From NCBI RefSeq assembly GCF_023715325.1, contig NZ_JAMBNX010000003.1, positions 1-64,000 of the forward strand: 64,000 bases of DNA. The letters are read 5' to 3'. Position numbers and translations under genes: made by a program. The stretch comes from Agromyces mediolanus. Its GTDB lineage: Bacteria; Actinomycetota; Actinomycetes; Actinomycetales; Microbacteriaceae. Of this stretch, positions 55,407-64,000 are shown piece after piece (the stretch's first letter is position 1; each line of letters opens with the position of its first letter). Below the pieces are notes generated by a model. That model saw only the letters and a list, made by a program, of their open reading frames with translations. It was not told where the DNA came from and ran no database searches.

Positions 55407-55623
55407 GCTGCTCCTTCTCGTGGGCGCGCGTCGAACGCGTCGGCCCGCGCCATCGCGTGGGCCGCGCTCGCGGCCTCCGTCAAGCTACCGGTGCGGCCGG
55501 TCGAATCGGTCCGAAACGGCGGGATTCGCAGCATTTCGGATTCCCGAACGTCCTTCGGGTCACCGAAGCTTCCTGGCGCCGAAGCTTCGGGGCGCGGCGG
55601 CACGGCCCCGCCCGTGCCCTGCG

Positions 55624-56100
55624 TCAGCCGACCAGGTGCTGCCAGCCGTCGCCTGCGGCGTACTCGAAGATGAGGTTCGTCTCGGTGTGGGCGACCGCAG
55701 GGTGTCCCGTGAGATGCGCGAGGACGAACTCCCGCAGCTCCTCGGCGTCGCGGGCGGCGACGTGCAGCAGGTAGTCCTCCGCCCCGGCCATGTGGAAGAC
55801 GGCGAGGACGCCGGGCAGGTGCGGCACGGTCTGCCGGAAGGCGTCGATCTCGCTGCGGTCGTGCTTCACGAGGCGGACGGCGATGAGCGCCTGCAGGGAG
55901 ACGCCGACGGCGGCGAGGTCGACGTCGACCCGGAAGCTGCGGATGATGCCGAGGCTCTGCAGGCGGCGGAGCCGGAGCGACACGGTGGACTCGGCGACGC
56001 CGACCTCCGCGGCCAGCGCGGCGCCGGACGCGCGCGCGTTCGACGACAGTGCGGCGATGAGGGCCCGATCGACCCGATCGAGTTCGGCTTTCTGCGCCAT
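55624..56100 (-). CDS. Lrp/AsnC-family transcriptional regulator
   Basis: A 158 aa feast/famine regulator with an N-terminal HTH (LDRVDRALIAALSSNARASGAALAAEVGVAESTVSLRLRRLQSLGII) and a C-terminal RAM ligand-binding domain. It is divergent from the PLP sulfur-amino-acid enzyme with 109 bp between the starts, the usual setting for a local regulator sensing an amino acid, plausibly methionine or a relative. ATG with GGAG upstream. Confidence 0.92.
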   Translation of the reverse strand: MAQKAELDRVDRALIAALSSNARASGAALAAEVGVAESTVSLRLRRLQSLGIIRSFRVDVDLAAVGVSLQALIAVRLVKHDRSEIDAFRQTVPHLPGVLAVFHMAGAEDYLLHVAARDAEELREFVLAHLTGHPAVAHTETNLIFEYAAGDGWQHLVG

Positions 56101-56209
56101 CGCACTCTCCTTCAGGAACTGGATCGATGAATCTGCGAGAAACTGTATCAGTACGCGGGAATCTTCGATCTATCTTGCCGAAATCTGCAGATCCTGCTTC
56201 ATTGGCGGG

Positions 56210-57463
56210 ATGCAGACCCCAACGTCACACTTCGAGACGCGCGCCGTCCACGCCGGTATGGGCGGAGTGCGCGAGCTCGGCTCCCATGTTCCTCCCATCG
56301 ACCTGTCCACGACGAATCCGCTGCCCTCGGTCGAGCTCGGCGGGCGCTCCTACGAGGAGCTGGCGGGCGGGCAGGATCTCGGCGACGACCGATCCGCCGT
56401 GTACCAGCGGCTCTGGCAGCCCGGGGTGGCGCGCTTCGAGACCGCCCTCGCCGATCTCGAGGGCGCCGAGGGCGCCGTGGCGTTCGCGAGCGGCATGGCT
56501 GCGCTCTCGGCGCTGCTCATCGCGAGTGCGAGTGCCGGTCGTCCTCATGTCGTGGCGGTCCGGCCGCTCTACGGCGGCACCGATCACGTGCTCGACACCG
56601 GTCTGCTCGGCACCGAGGTGAGCTGGGCGGCCGCCGAGGGCGTCGCCGACGCGATCCGCGCCGATACCGGGCTCGTCATCGTCGAGTCGCCGGCGAACCC
56701 GACCCTCGAGCTGGTCGATCTCGCCGCCCTCGCCCGGGCAGCCGGCGAGGTGCCGCTCCTCGTGGACAACACGTTCGCGACGCCGGTGCTGCAGCGTCCG
56801 CTGGAACATGGCGCCGGCCTCGTGCTGCACAGCGCCACGAAGTACCTCGGCGGGCACGGCGACGTCATGGGCGGCATCGTGGCAGGCGACCGCAGCTGGG
56901 TCGAACGGCTCCGGCAGGTGCGTGCGCTCACGGGCGGACTGCTGCACCCGTTCGCCGCCTATCTCCTTCATCGCGGGCTCCGCACCCTGCCGGTGCGGGT
57001 GCGGGCGCAGCAGGCCAGCGCGGGCGAGCTCGCGCAGCGTCTCGCGGCGCACCCCGCCGTCGCCCGCGTGCACTATCCGGGGCTCGCCGGCCAGGATCCT
57101 CAGGGGCTCATCGGCCGACAGCAGGCCGGGGCGGGCTCGATCATCGCGCTCGACCTCAGGGGTGGCTACGACGCGGCGCAGCGTTTCGTCGAAGCGTGCG
57201 AGCTCGTCACGCACGCCGTGTCGCTCGGCGGTGTCGACTCGCTCGTGCAGCATCCGGCCTCGCTCACGCATCGGCCGGTTGCCGGCGAGGCGAAGCCGGC
57301 CGCGGGGGTGGTCCGTCTCTCGATCGGGCTCGAGCACGTCGACGACCTCGCCGACGATCTCCTGCAGGCGCTCGACGCGGCGACACTGGCCGAGGGCGAC
57401 GATCGCGTCGAAGCCCTCGAAGCGGTCGAGCTCGCAACAGCCGCCGACCGAGCCGCAGACTGA
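56210..57463 (+). CDS. Trans-sulfuration family PLP enzyme (methionine gamma-lyase / cystathionine gamma-synthase-like)
   Basis: A Cys/Met-metabolism PLP enzyme of 417 aa. The PLP Lys is in LHSATKYLGGHGD, the Asp that contacts the pyridine nitrogen is in LLVDNTFATP, and the C-terminal SLGGVDSLVQHPASLTH is the family signature. It may break down or synthesise sulfur amino acids; sequence alone does not separate lyase from synthase, although the divergent Lrp regulator hints at catabolism. ATG at 56210 with a GGCGGG site; longer in-frame starts overlap the Lrp gene and are rejected. Confidence 0.88.
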   Translation: MQTPTSHFETRAVHAGMGGVRELGSHVPPIDLSTTNPLPSVELGGRSYEELAGGQDLGDDRSAVYQRLWQPGVARFETALADLEGAEGAVAFASGMAALSALLIASASAGRPHVVAVRPLYGGTDHVLDTGLLGTEVSWAAAEGVADAIRADTGLVIVESPANPTLELVDLAALARAAGEVPLLVDNTFATPVLQRPLEHGAGLVLHSATKYLGGHGDVMGGIVAGDRSWVERLRQVRALTGGLLHPFAAYLLHRGLRTLPVRVRAQQASAGELAQRLAAHPAVARVHYPGLAGQDPQGLIGRQQAGAGSIIALDLRGGYDAAQRFVEACELVTHAVSLGGVDSLVQHPASLTHRPVAGEAKPAAGVVRLSIGLEHVDDLADDLLQALDAATLAEGDDRVEALEAVELATAADRAAD

Positions 57464-57473
57464 GCCGCGGGCG

Positions 57474-59279
57474 TCAGCGCGCGCCGAGCCGCTTCCGCAG
57501 GAACTCGATGCGCGCCTGCAACTGCGTCACGGTCGCCTGCGCCACGGCGGGCCCGCCGCAGATGCGCCGCAGTTCGGAGTGCACCTGCGAGTGCGGCTCG
57601 CCGGTCTGCCGCGCCCAGAGCCCCACGAGGCTGTTGAGCAACGCTCGTTGCTCCTTCAAGGTGCGGTAGAGCGCCACGGGCTCGGCGTGCTGCTCGTCAG
57701 CGACCGTCTGCTTCCGGCGGTCGCCGGCCCGACGCGCCTGCCTGGCCTGCCGGTGCCGCAGGAGCTCGGACACCTGCTCGGGTTCGAGCAGGCCCGGGAT
57801 GCCGATGAAGTCGAACTCCTCGTCGCTCCCGGGTTCGGCCAGCGTGCCGAACTCGGTGCCGTCGTAGACGACGCGGTCGAAGGTCGCGTCGGAGGCGATC
57901 GCTTGCCAGGTGAACTCGGCCGCGAGCTCGTCGGACGCCTTCTCCTCACGGTTCGCGGCCTCGAGCAGGCCGTCTTCGAGGCCGGGGTCGTCGCCCCCGT
58001 CGCCGTCGCGTCGATCGAGTGCGTGATCGCGCTGGCGCTCGAGTTCGCTCGCGAGCGCCATGAGCACCGGGACGTTCGGCAGGAACACCGAGGCCGTCTC
58101 GCCGCGGCGCCTCGCCCGCACGAACCGGCCGATGGCCTGCGCGAAGAAGAGCGGGGTCGAGGAGCTCGTCGCGTAGACGCCGACCGCCAGTCGCGGCACG
58201 TCGACCCCCTCGGACACCATGCGGACCGCGACCATCCACCGGCTGGTCGAGGCGGCGAACGCCTCGATGTTGGCCGAAGCCTCCTTGTCGTCGGAGAGCA
58301 CGACGGTCACCCGCTCGCCGCAGATCTGCTCGAGCTGCTGCGCATAGGCGCGCGCCACGGTCTGGTCGGTCGCGAGCACCAGCCCGCCCGCGTCGGGGAT
58401 CGACTGGCGCACCTCGCTCAATCGGCGGTCGGCAGCCTTCAGGACAGCCGGGATCCACTCGCCGCTGGGCTCGAGCGCGGTGCGCCAGGCGGCCGAGGTG
58501 ATGTCCTTCGTGTTGTCCTCGCCGAGACGGGCCTCCATCTCGTCGCCGGCCTTCGTGCGCCAGCGCATGTGACCCGCATAGACCATGAAGATGACCGGCC
58601 GGACGACGCCGTCGGCGAGCGCCCGGTCGTAGCCGTAGGCGTAATCGGTCTTCGAGACGCGGACGCCCTTCGCGTCGGGAACGTACTCGACGAACGGGAT
58701 CGGCGCGGTGTCGCTGCGGAACGGGGTGCCCGTGAGCGAGAGCCGCTTCGTCGCGGGCTCGAAGGCCTCACGGATGGCGTCGCCCCAGGAGAGGGTGTCG
58801 CCGCCGTGGTGCACCTCGTCGAGGATGATGAGGCTGCGGCCGGACAGGGTGAGCTCGCGATGCAGGGCGGGGCGCATCGCGACCTGCGCATAGGTCACCG
58901 CGACGCCGTGGTAGTGCCGGGCCGAGCGGCCGTGCGCGTTGCGGAAGCCCGGGTCGAGGCGGATGCCGACGCGGTCGGCGGCGTCGGCCCACTGCCGCTT
59001 CAGGTGGTCGGTGGGCGCGACGACGGTGATGCGGTCGACGATGCGGCGGGAGCGCAGCTCGGCGGCGAGCCGGAGCGCGAAGGTCGTCTTGCCGGCGCCC
59101 GGGGTCGCCGCCGCGAGGAAGTCGCGGGGTAGCTCGTCGAGGTAGTGGTCGAGGGCTTCGGCCTGCCAAGCGCGGAGCTTGGAGGCGGTGCCCCACGCGG
59201 CGCGCTCAGGATAGGACGGCGAGAGGTGCTCGGCGGCCGAAGTGCCCGGGTGGGCGCCGTTCGGAATCACTGAGCTCAT
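57474..59279 (-). CDS. DEAD/DEAH-box (type I restriction-like) helicase
   Basis: Superfamily 2 helicase of 601 aa. Walker A ATPGAGKTTF (about 58-67), DEVHHG, SLTGTPFR (motif III), and the C-terminal QAIGRFVRARR motif VI are all intact. The layout resembles RadD/XPB-like or ResIII-type helicases. A C-terminal 150-residue helical extension is Ala/Gln/Arg rich. No methylase or specificity gene is nearby, so restriction is unlikely. ATG at 59279. Function in DNA repair is plausible but unproven. Its stop is 10 bp from the convergent PLP enzyme. Confidence 0.85.
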   Translation of the reverse strand: MSSVIPNGAHPGTSAAEHLSPSYPERAAWGTASKLRAWQAEALDHYLDELPRDFLAAATPGAGKTTFALRLAAELRSRRIVDRITVVAPTDHLKRQWADAADRVGIRLDPGFRNAHGRSARHYHGVAVTYAQVAMRPALHRELTLSGRSLIILDEVHHGGDTLSWGDAIREAFEPATKRLSLTGTPFRSDTAPIPFVEYVPDAKGVRVSKTDYAYGYDRALADGVVRPVIFMVYAGHMRWRTKAGDEMEARLGEDNTKDITSAAWRTALEPSGEWIPAVLKAADRRLSEVRQSIPDAGGLVLATDQTVARAYAQQLEQICGERVTVVLSDDKEASANIEAFAASTSRWMVAVRMVSEGVDVPRLAVGVYATSSSTPLFFAQAIGRFVRARRRGETASVFLPNVPVLMALASELERQRDHALDRRDGDGGDDPGLEDGLLEAANREEKASDELAAEFTWQAIASDATFDRVVYDGTEFGTLAEPGSDEEFDFIGIPGLLEPEQVSELLRHRQARQARRAGDRRKQTVADEQHAEPVALYRTLKEQRALLNSLVGLWARQTGEPHSQVHSELRRICGGPAVAQATVTQLQARIEFLRKRLGAR

Positions 59280-59392
59280 GAGGATACGAGGCTACCCGAG
59301 GCATCCGACACGGGCGAAGCCGGATCGCCGACCGGGCGTGGCGCGCCGTCGGCCAGGCACACGCCGACGGACGGCTTGTGCAGAATGGAGGA

Positions 59393-60235
59393 ATGCCAGT
59401 CGGAGCAACGTCCAACGAGTCCGCGGAGCCCGCGCCCCTCGAGCAGCGCCACCCCTGGTCGCGCTACGTCGCCCTCGGCGACTCCTTCACCGAGGGAATC
59501 GGCGACCCGGAGCCGACCGTCCCGGGCGGACACCGCGGCTGGGCCGATCGCGTCGCCGAGGTGCTCGCCCAGGGCGACGACGACTTCGCCTACGCGAACC
59601 TCGCCATCCGCGGCCGGCTCATCCAGCAGATCATCGACGAGCAGATCGAGCCCGCGCTCGCGCTCCGCCCCGACCTCATCACGATCTCCGCCGGGGGCAA
59701 CGACGTCATCCGCCCGGGCACCGACCCCGACGAGATCTCGGCGCGCTTCGAGTACGCCGTCGAACGGCTCTCCCGCGACCGCGCCACGATCGTGCTGTTC
59801 ACCGGCGTCGACGTCGGTTTCTCCCCCGTGTTCCGCGGCATCCGCGGCAAGGTCGCGATCTACAACGAGAACCTGCGCGCGATCGCGGCGAAGCACGACC
59901 TGCTCGTCGCCGACCAGTGGGCGCTCACCGAGATCCAGGACCAGCGCATGTGGGCGCCCGACCGGCTGCACCTGAACGCGCTTGGGCACCACACGGTCGC
60001 CCGCATGGTGCTCGCGACCCTGAACGTCGAGAACGATCTCCTGCCCTCGACGCCGGAACCGCTCCCGGCGCGCAGCTGGCGCCAGGCCCGGGTCGGCGAT
60101 CTCGCCTGGGCGCGGGAGTACCTCGTGCCGTGGGTGGTGCGACGCATCCGTCACCAGTCCTCGGGCGACTTCGTCACGGCGAAGCGACCGGATGCCGGTC
60201 CGTACGCGGTGCCCGGCGGTCCCCTCGACGGCTGA
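59393..60235 (+). CDS. SGNH/GDSL-family hydrolase
   Basis: A 280 aa esterase/lipase-like enzyme without a signal peptide. Block I ALGDSFTEGIGD carries the nucleophile Ser, GGND is block III and DRLHLNALGH is block V with the Asp-x-x-His pair. ATG at 59393 with TGGAGGA. Substrate unknown; members of this cytoplasmic actinobacterial group resemble acyl-CoA or phospholipid esterases. Convergent with the carboxypeptidase gene 17 bp away. Confidence 0.88.
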   Translation: MPVGATSNESAEPAPLEQRHPWSRYVALGDSFTEGIGDPEPTVPGGHRGWADRVAEVLAQGDDDFAYANLAIRGRLIQQIIDEQIEPALALRPDLITISAGGNDVIRPGTDPDEISARFEYAVERLSRDRATIVLFTGVDVGFSPVFRGIRGKVAIYNENLRAIAAKHDLLVADQWALTEIQDQRMWAPDRLHLNALGHHTVARMVLATLNVENDLLPSTPEPLPARSWRQARVGDLAWAREYLVPWVVRRIRHQSSGDFVTAKRPDAGPYAVPGGPLDG

Positions 60236-60252
60236 CGCCCGCCCGGCTCGGC

Positions 60253-61611
60253 TCAGCCGCGGCCGGCGCTCACGGGCGCGTCGAGCCCGCCGGGGTTGCC
60301 GAGCCGCCACCACGGACCGGGATCCTCGAGCGAACCGTCGAGCCGCAGCGGGACGACGACCGTGCGCGCGCCCGCGGTCACGGTGGCGTTGCCGACCTCG
60401 GCGCCGTCGTCCGCCGTGGTGATCGAGGCGGCGTCCACCGCGACGTCGACCGGGGTGTCGCTCCAGACGACCAGTCGGGCGGCCTCGCTCGCCTCGGCGG
60501 TGGCGGTCTGCCCCCACGGCGTGGCGTAGCTCGCGAGCTCGGCGCCCTCGTCGAACACCGTCACCTCGCGGAAGCCGGGCGCGACGCTGTCGAGGAGCGC
60601 GGCGACCGCTTCGCGCAGGCTCGCGTGGTCCGGCGCGCCGAGCAGCACGCCGACGATCGTGACCGACTCCTCGCCGACCTGGACGTCGGCGGAGAAGAGC
60701 AGGTTCGCGGCGTCGTCGGTGGTGCCCGTCTTGATGCCGTCGACGCCGTGCGTGCCGAGCAGCTTGTTCGAGTTCTCGATCTCGCCGAGGGCGGGCAGCT
60801 CGACGTCCTGCGTGGCGACGATCGATGCGACGACGGGATTCTCGAGCGCGAGCTCACCGAGTCGCACGAGTTCGGCGGGGGTGCTCGTGTTGTCCAGCGA
60901 GAGCCCGCTGGAGTCGGCGATGACCGTGTGTTGGAAGCCGTGGTCGGCGAGCCAGGTCCTGGCACGCTCGAGGAACGCCTCCTGCGAGCCGAACGCCCAG
61001 TTCGAGATCGAGATCGCGTAGTTGTTCCCCGACGGCAGGAGCATCGCCTCGAGGCTCTGCACGAGGGTCAGCGAGATGCCGGGTTCGACCGGGGCGACCG
61101 AACCGTTCTGGGCGATCATGTCCCAGTAGAGCTCGACGTCGGCCTCCGTGTAGGCGAGGTCGGGGCCGCCCTCCCCCGCCGCGACGGGGTGCTCGTCGAG
61201 CACGACGAGGGCGGTGATGATCTTCGTGATGCTCGCCGTCGGCAGGGAGGCCTCGGCGGAACCCGCCACGAGGAGGCCGTCGAAGCCCACCGCGCCGACG
61301 GCGTAGCCGCCGAAGCCCGGCAGTGCGAGCGGTTGCGGCGCCTGGGCCACGGGCTGCGGCGCGGTCACGACGGGCGCGGCGGCGGGGATCGCCGCACCGA
61401 GCGCACGCCCCACGTACACGCCGCCCGAGACGAGCAGCGCGAGCACGATCGCGAGGGCGCCGAACACCATGATCCGGCGTCGGCGGTACACGTTCGCCTT
61501 GGCGCGACGCTCGTCGGCGGGGTCGACGGGAACAGCGGCGGAGTCGCCGGCGGCGCGGCGCTGGCGCGCGCCGTCGGGCTCGGCCTCGCGGCCGGGGGCG
61601 TGGGTCGTCAT
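60253..61611 (-). CDS. D-alanyl-D-alanine carboxypeptidase (peptidase S11)
   Basis: A penicillin-binding-protein-type carboxypeptidase of 452 aa trimming peptidoglycan stem peptides. A cytoplasmic basic N-terminus and a membrane helix (about 48-72) anchor it. Active-site motifs are SITK (in ASITKIITAL), SGN (in LPSGNNYA) and KTG (in GIKTGTTDD), in the right order. A C-terminal extension follows the catalytic domain. The ATG at 61611 lies 11 bp after the SpoU methyltransferase stop, so the two may be co-transcribed. Confidence 0.91.
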   Translation of the reverse strand: MTTHAPGREAEPDGARQRRAAGDSAAVPVDPADERRAKANVYRRRRIMVFGALAIVLALLVSGGVYVGRALGAAIPAAAPVVTAPQPVAQAPQPLALPGFGGYAVGAVGFDGLLVAGSAEASLPTASITKIITALVVLDEHPVAAGEGGPDLAYTEADVELYWDMIAQNGSVAPVEPGISLTLVQSLEAMLLPSGNNYAISISNWAFGSQEAFLERARTWLADHGFQHTVIADSSGLSLDNTSTPAELVRLGELALENPVVASIVATQDVELPALGEIENSNKLLGTHGVDGIKTGTTDDAANLLFSADVQVGEESVTIVGVLLGAPDHASLREAVAALLDSVAPGFREVTVFDEGAELASYATPWGQTATAEASEAARLVVWSDTPVDVAVDAASITTADDGAEVGNATVTAGARTVVVPLRLDGSLEDPGPWWRLGNPGGLDAPVSAGRG

Positions 61612-61622
61612 CGACTGCGAGC

Positions 61623-62450
61623 CTAGCCGCCGGAACCGTGCTCGGGCTGGAGATCGGTCAGCGCGTACAGCACCACGGCCGCCGCAGCTGCGACGTTCAG
61701 CGAGTCCACCTCGTGGAGCATCGGAATGGTGACGATGCGATCGGCCGCGGCCAGAGCGCGCCGGCTGAGTCCGTCGCCCTCGGCTCCGAAGACGAGCGCG
61801 AGCCGTTCCGGCGGCGCCTTCGCGAGCGCGCGCAGGGAGACGGCGTCGTCGGCGAGGGCGAGCGCGGCGATCTCGAATCCGTGCTCGTGCAGGAGCGGGG
61901 CAGCGTCGTCCCAGTCCGGAAGGCGGGTCCACGGCACCTGGAACACGGTGCCCATGCTCACCCGCACGCTGCGGCGGTAGAGCGGGTCGGCGCAGCGCGG
62001 GCTCACGAGCACCGCGTCCGCGCCGAGGCCGGCGACGGAGCGGAAGATCGCCCCGACGTTCGTGTGGTCGACGATGTCCTCGAGCACGACGACGCGTCGC
62101 GCGTCGCGGAGCAGATCGGCCGGGGCCGGCAGCGCGGGCCGTTCGAATGCGGCGAGGGCGCCGCGGTGCACGCGGTAGCCCGTGATCTCCTCGAGCTGGG
62201 CGGCATCGGCGAGGTGCACCGGGACGTCGTAGCCGGCGAGCAGCGGCTCGAGTCCGGGCAGCCACTTCTCCTCCATCAGCACGGAACGAGGCCGGTGCCC
62301 GGCTGCGAGCGCGCGGGCGATCACCTTGGCGGACTCGGCCAGGTAGATGCCGCGCTCCGGTTCGGTCGCGCTGCGCAGCGCGACGTCCGTGAGGTTGGCG
62401 TAGTCGGCGACGGCGTCGGATGCCGCGTCGCGCACTCGTTCGACGTGCAA
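61623..62450 (-). CDS. SpoU/TrmH-family RNA 2'-O-methyltransferase
   Basis: A knotted SPOUT methyltransferase of 275 aa. The three motifs are present: HTNVGAIFRS (motif 1 Asn/Arg), LVFGAEGDGLS (motif 2) and IPMLHEVDSLNVAAAAAVVLY (motif 3). The N-terminal 100 residues form an L30-like substrate-binding domain (SAKVIARALAAGHRPRSVLMEEKW). It methylates a ribose in rRNA or tRNA; the site cannot be told. TTG start at 62450, with GGGAGG five bases upstream and no ATG alternative. Divergent from the sirtuin gene. Confidence 0.9.
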   Translation of the reverse strand: MHVERVRDAASDAVADYANLTDVALRSATEPERGIYLAESAKVIARALAAGHRPRSVLMEEKWLPGLEPLLAGYDVPVHLADAAQLEEITGYRVHRGALAAFERPALPAPADLLRDARRVVVLEDIVDHTNVGAIFRSVAGLGADAVLVSPRCADPLYRRSVRVSMGTVFQVPWTRLPDWDDAAPLLHEHGFEIAALALADDAVSLRALAKAPPERLALVFGAEGDGLSRRALAAADRIVTIPMLHEVDSLNVAAAAAVVLYALTDLQPEHGSGG

Positions 62451-62554
62451 TGGTCCTCCCGGCCCCCAAGCCTGCCATCCCAGGAAACAATCTGGAAAAG
62501 CGCGGTGTTTACCATCGTGGTACCCGTCTCGTGGGATTCGTCGATTGGAGCCGT

Positions 62555-63400
62555 GTGAGCACCAGCACTGCAGAGCCCGTTGTGGCCGGCCTGGACCAGG
62601 CGATCGAGGTGCTCGGCGCGGGCACGTTCGCGGTCCTCACCGGGGCCGGCGTCAGCACCGATTCGGGCATCCCCGACTATCGCGGCGAGGGTGCCCCGCG
62701 GCGCACGCCGATGACCTTCCAGACCTTCGTCGGCTCCGAGCCGGCGCGCAAGCGCTACTGGGCCGGGAGCCACCTCGGCTGGCGCTCCTTCGGATCGGCG
62801 CAGCCGAACGGCGGCCATCTCGCGCTCGCCCGGCTCGAGGCATCCGGTGCCGCGACCGGCGTGGTGACCCAGAACGTCGACGGCCTGCACCGGCGAGCCG
62901 GGAGCCGCCGCGTCGTGGAGCTCCACGGCGGCATGGACCGGGTCGTCTGCCTCGCCTGCGGCCAGCTCTTCGCGCGGGCGGCGATCGCCGATCGCCTGAC
63001 GGAACTGAATCCCGGGCTCGAGTCCGAGCTCGAACGTTCCCTCCGCACGAACCCCGACGGTGACGTCGAGGTCGAGGACGTCGCCGGCATGCGCATCCCC
63101 GAGTGCTCCGTCTGCGGCGGCATGCTGAAGCCCGACGTCGTCTTCTTCGGCGAGTTCGTGCCGGTCGAGACCTTCCGCTCCGCAGCCGGCGTCGTCGAGG
63201 CGGCCGACTCCCTGCTCGTCGCCGGCAGCTCCCTGGTCGTGAACTCCGGTATCCGCCTCATCGAGCTCGCGCGACGCCGGCGGCTGCCGATCGTCGTCGT
63301 GAACCGCGGCGAGACGAAGGGCGACACCAGGGCCGCGGTGAAGCTCGACGCCGGCACCACCGAGACCCTGACCGCGATCGCGGAGGCGCTCGGTGCGTGA
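62555..63400 (+). CDS. Sir2-family NAD-dependent deacetylase (sirtuin)
   Basis: A 281 aa sirtuin. NAD-binding motif GAGVSTDSGIPDYRG (about residues 30-44), TQNVDGLHRRAG, catalytic His in VELHGGM and a structural zinc site of CLAC and CSVC pairs. It removes acyl groups from protein lysines. The RTPMTFQTF insert is typical of the bacterial class II/III mix; exact acyl preference is open. GTG start at 62555 with TTGGAG upstream. The phosphatase gene follows by 30 bp. Confidence 0.92.
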   Translation: MSTSTAEPVVAGLDQAIEVLGAGTFAVLTGAGVSTDSGIPDYRGEGAPRRTPMTFQTFVGSEPARKRYWAGSHLGWRSFGSAQPNGGHLALARLEASGAATGVVTQNVDGLHRRAGSRRVVELHGGMDRVVCLACGQLFARAAIADRLTELNPGLESELERSLRTNPDGDVEVEDVAGMRIPECSVCGGMLKPDVVFFGEFVPVETFRSAAGVVEAADSLLVAGSSLVVNSGIRLIELARRRRLPIVVVNRGETKGDTRAAVKLDAGTTETLTAIAEALGA

Positions 63401-63430
63401 GTTCCCCGGCGCATCTGCGAGCATGGTCGG

Positions 63431-64000
63431 ATGACCGAGCTCAGCAGGATGCCGCTTGCGCCCGTCACGATCGCGCTCGTGCGGCACGGTGAGACCGATT
63501 GGAACCGCGAGCGCCGCATCCAGGGCCTCACCGACATCCCGTTGAACGACACCGGCCGTCGGCAGGCCGCCGAGACGGCCGAGGCGCTCAGCGCAGACCG
63601 CTGGGACGCGATCTACGCGAGCCCGCTCTCGCGCGCCGCGGAGACGGCGTCGATCATGGCGGACCGGCTCGGGCTCTCCGCCCCGGTGCACGTTCCCGAG
63701 CTCGTGGAGCGTCGGCACGGCGCGCTCGAAGGCCTCGACGCTGACGGCCGCGCCGCACTCGAGGCCTCCGCCGCGACGATCGAGGGCCTGGAGACGCGCT
63801 CCGCGGTGATCGAGCGCAGCTCGGCGGCGCTCCTCGCGCTCGCGGAACGGCATCCGGGCGGGCGTGTGCTCGCGGTGGTGCACGGCGGCGTCATCCACTC
63901 GCTCATCCTGCATCTCAGCGATTGGAGCCTGCCCGCCCCCGGCTTCCGCATCGACAACGGCTCGGTGCACCTCGTGCGTGTCGTCGACGGCGCGCTCGAG
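63431..64000 (+). CDS. Histidine phosphatase family protein (partial, runs off window)
   Basis: The first 190 residues of a phosphoglycerate-mutase-like phosphatase. RHGETDWNRERRIQG holds the phospho-accepting His and neighbouring Arg, YASPLSRAAETASI the second Arg, and VVHGGVIHSL the second catalytic His. Ordering and spacing are complete, so only the C-terminal tail is missing at the window edge. Substrate unknown. It follows the sirtuin gene closely and may be in its operon. Confidence 0.9.
   Translation, partial: MTELSRMPLAPVTIALVRHGETDWNRERRIQGLTDIPLNDTGRRQAAETAEALSADRWDAIYASPLSRAAETASIMADRLGLSAPVHVPELVERRHGALEGLDADGRAALEASAATIEGLETRSAVIERSSAALLALAERHPGGRVLAVVHGGVIHSLILHLSDWSLPAPGFRIDNGSVHLVRVVDGALE

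Noticed and set aside
57474-59279. Type I or III restriction system around the helicase
   Set aside because: No methylase, specificity or nuclease gene is adjacent, and the neighbours are housekeeping genes.

Overview
The window is high-GC bacterial chromosome from an actinobacterium, most likely family Microbacteriaceae. The family is an inference from gene content and order: ctaE-qcrCAB beside trpD, rbpA, pafBC-tatAC-helY, DUF3097, imuA'-imuB-dnaE2 and an LAxTG-type sorting signal. Genes are dense, many junctions overlap as ATGA, GTGA or TTGA, and GTG/TTG starts are common.

Layout. 0.1-6.5 kb: an rRNA methyltransferase, the cytochrome bc1 operon (ctaE-qcrC-qcrA-qcrB, minus strand) and divergent trpD. 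6.5-11.5 kb: a glycerol/dihydroxyacetone locus, with glpF-glpK facing away from a PTS-type dhaKLM operon. 11.5-17.4 kb: an SDR, small proteins, two coupled GNAT acetyltransferases, a sortase-anchored surface protein, an FMN split-barrel protein and a tiny membrane protein. 17.4-23.4 kb looks like accessory DNA: a tandem duplication of a KmtR-type metal sensor, the first copy ending in a truncated transporter start and the second driving an intact MFS exporter. It is followed by three overlapping recombinase genes (tyrosine recombinase, HTH protein, zinc-ribbon recombinase-like protein) and repeat-rich non-coding DNA. 23.4-28.7 kb: small proteins, a GNAT, and an AraC / VOC / UvrA-like / APH operon. 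28.9-33.1 kb: HdeD, an SDR, NfeD-SPFH-GDPD and rbpA.

33.2-44.1 kb is an actinobacterial core block read on the minus strand: HAD - trmI - FKBP - pafB - pafC - tatA - tatC - helY - lnt, with PAC2 divergent. In relatives the Pup-proteasome genes lie between trmI and pafB. Here they are absent and only the FKBP gene remains. 44.1-46.6 kb: uppP, an M20 peptidase and tRNA-Leu(GAG). 46.7-52.5 kb is the DNA-damage mutasome operon imuA'-imuB-dnaE2, preceded by two SOS-box matches, with a 19-codon mini-ORF linking imuB to dnaE2. 52.6-64.0 kb: DUF3097, an SDR, a ferritin-like/VIT protein, an Lrp regulator divergent from a PLP sulfur-amino-acid enzyme, a helicase, an SGNH hydrolase, a D,D-carboxypeptidase, a SpoU methyltransferase, a sirtuin and a histidine phosphatase cut by the window edge.

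Functionally, the respiratory, Tat, lipoprotein and cell-wall recycling genes are core. PafBC and imuA'-imuB-dnaE2 belong to the DNA-damage response. The metal-sensor/MFS and recombinase cluster is the clearest mobile or recently rearranged section. No CRISPR array, rRNA or classical IS was seen.
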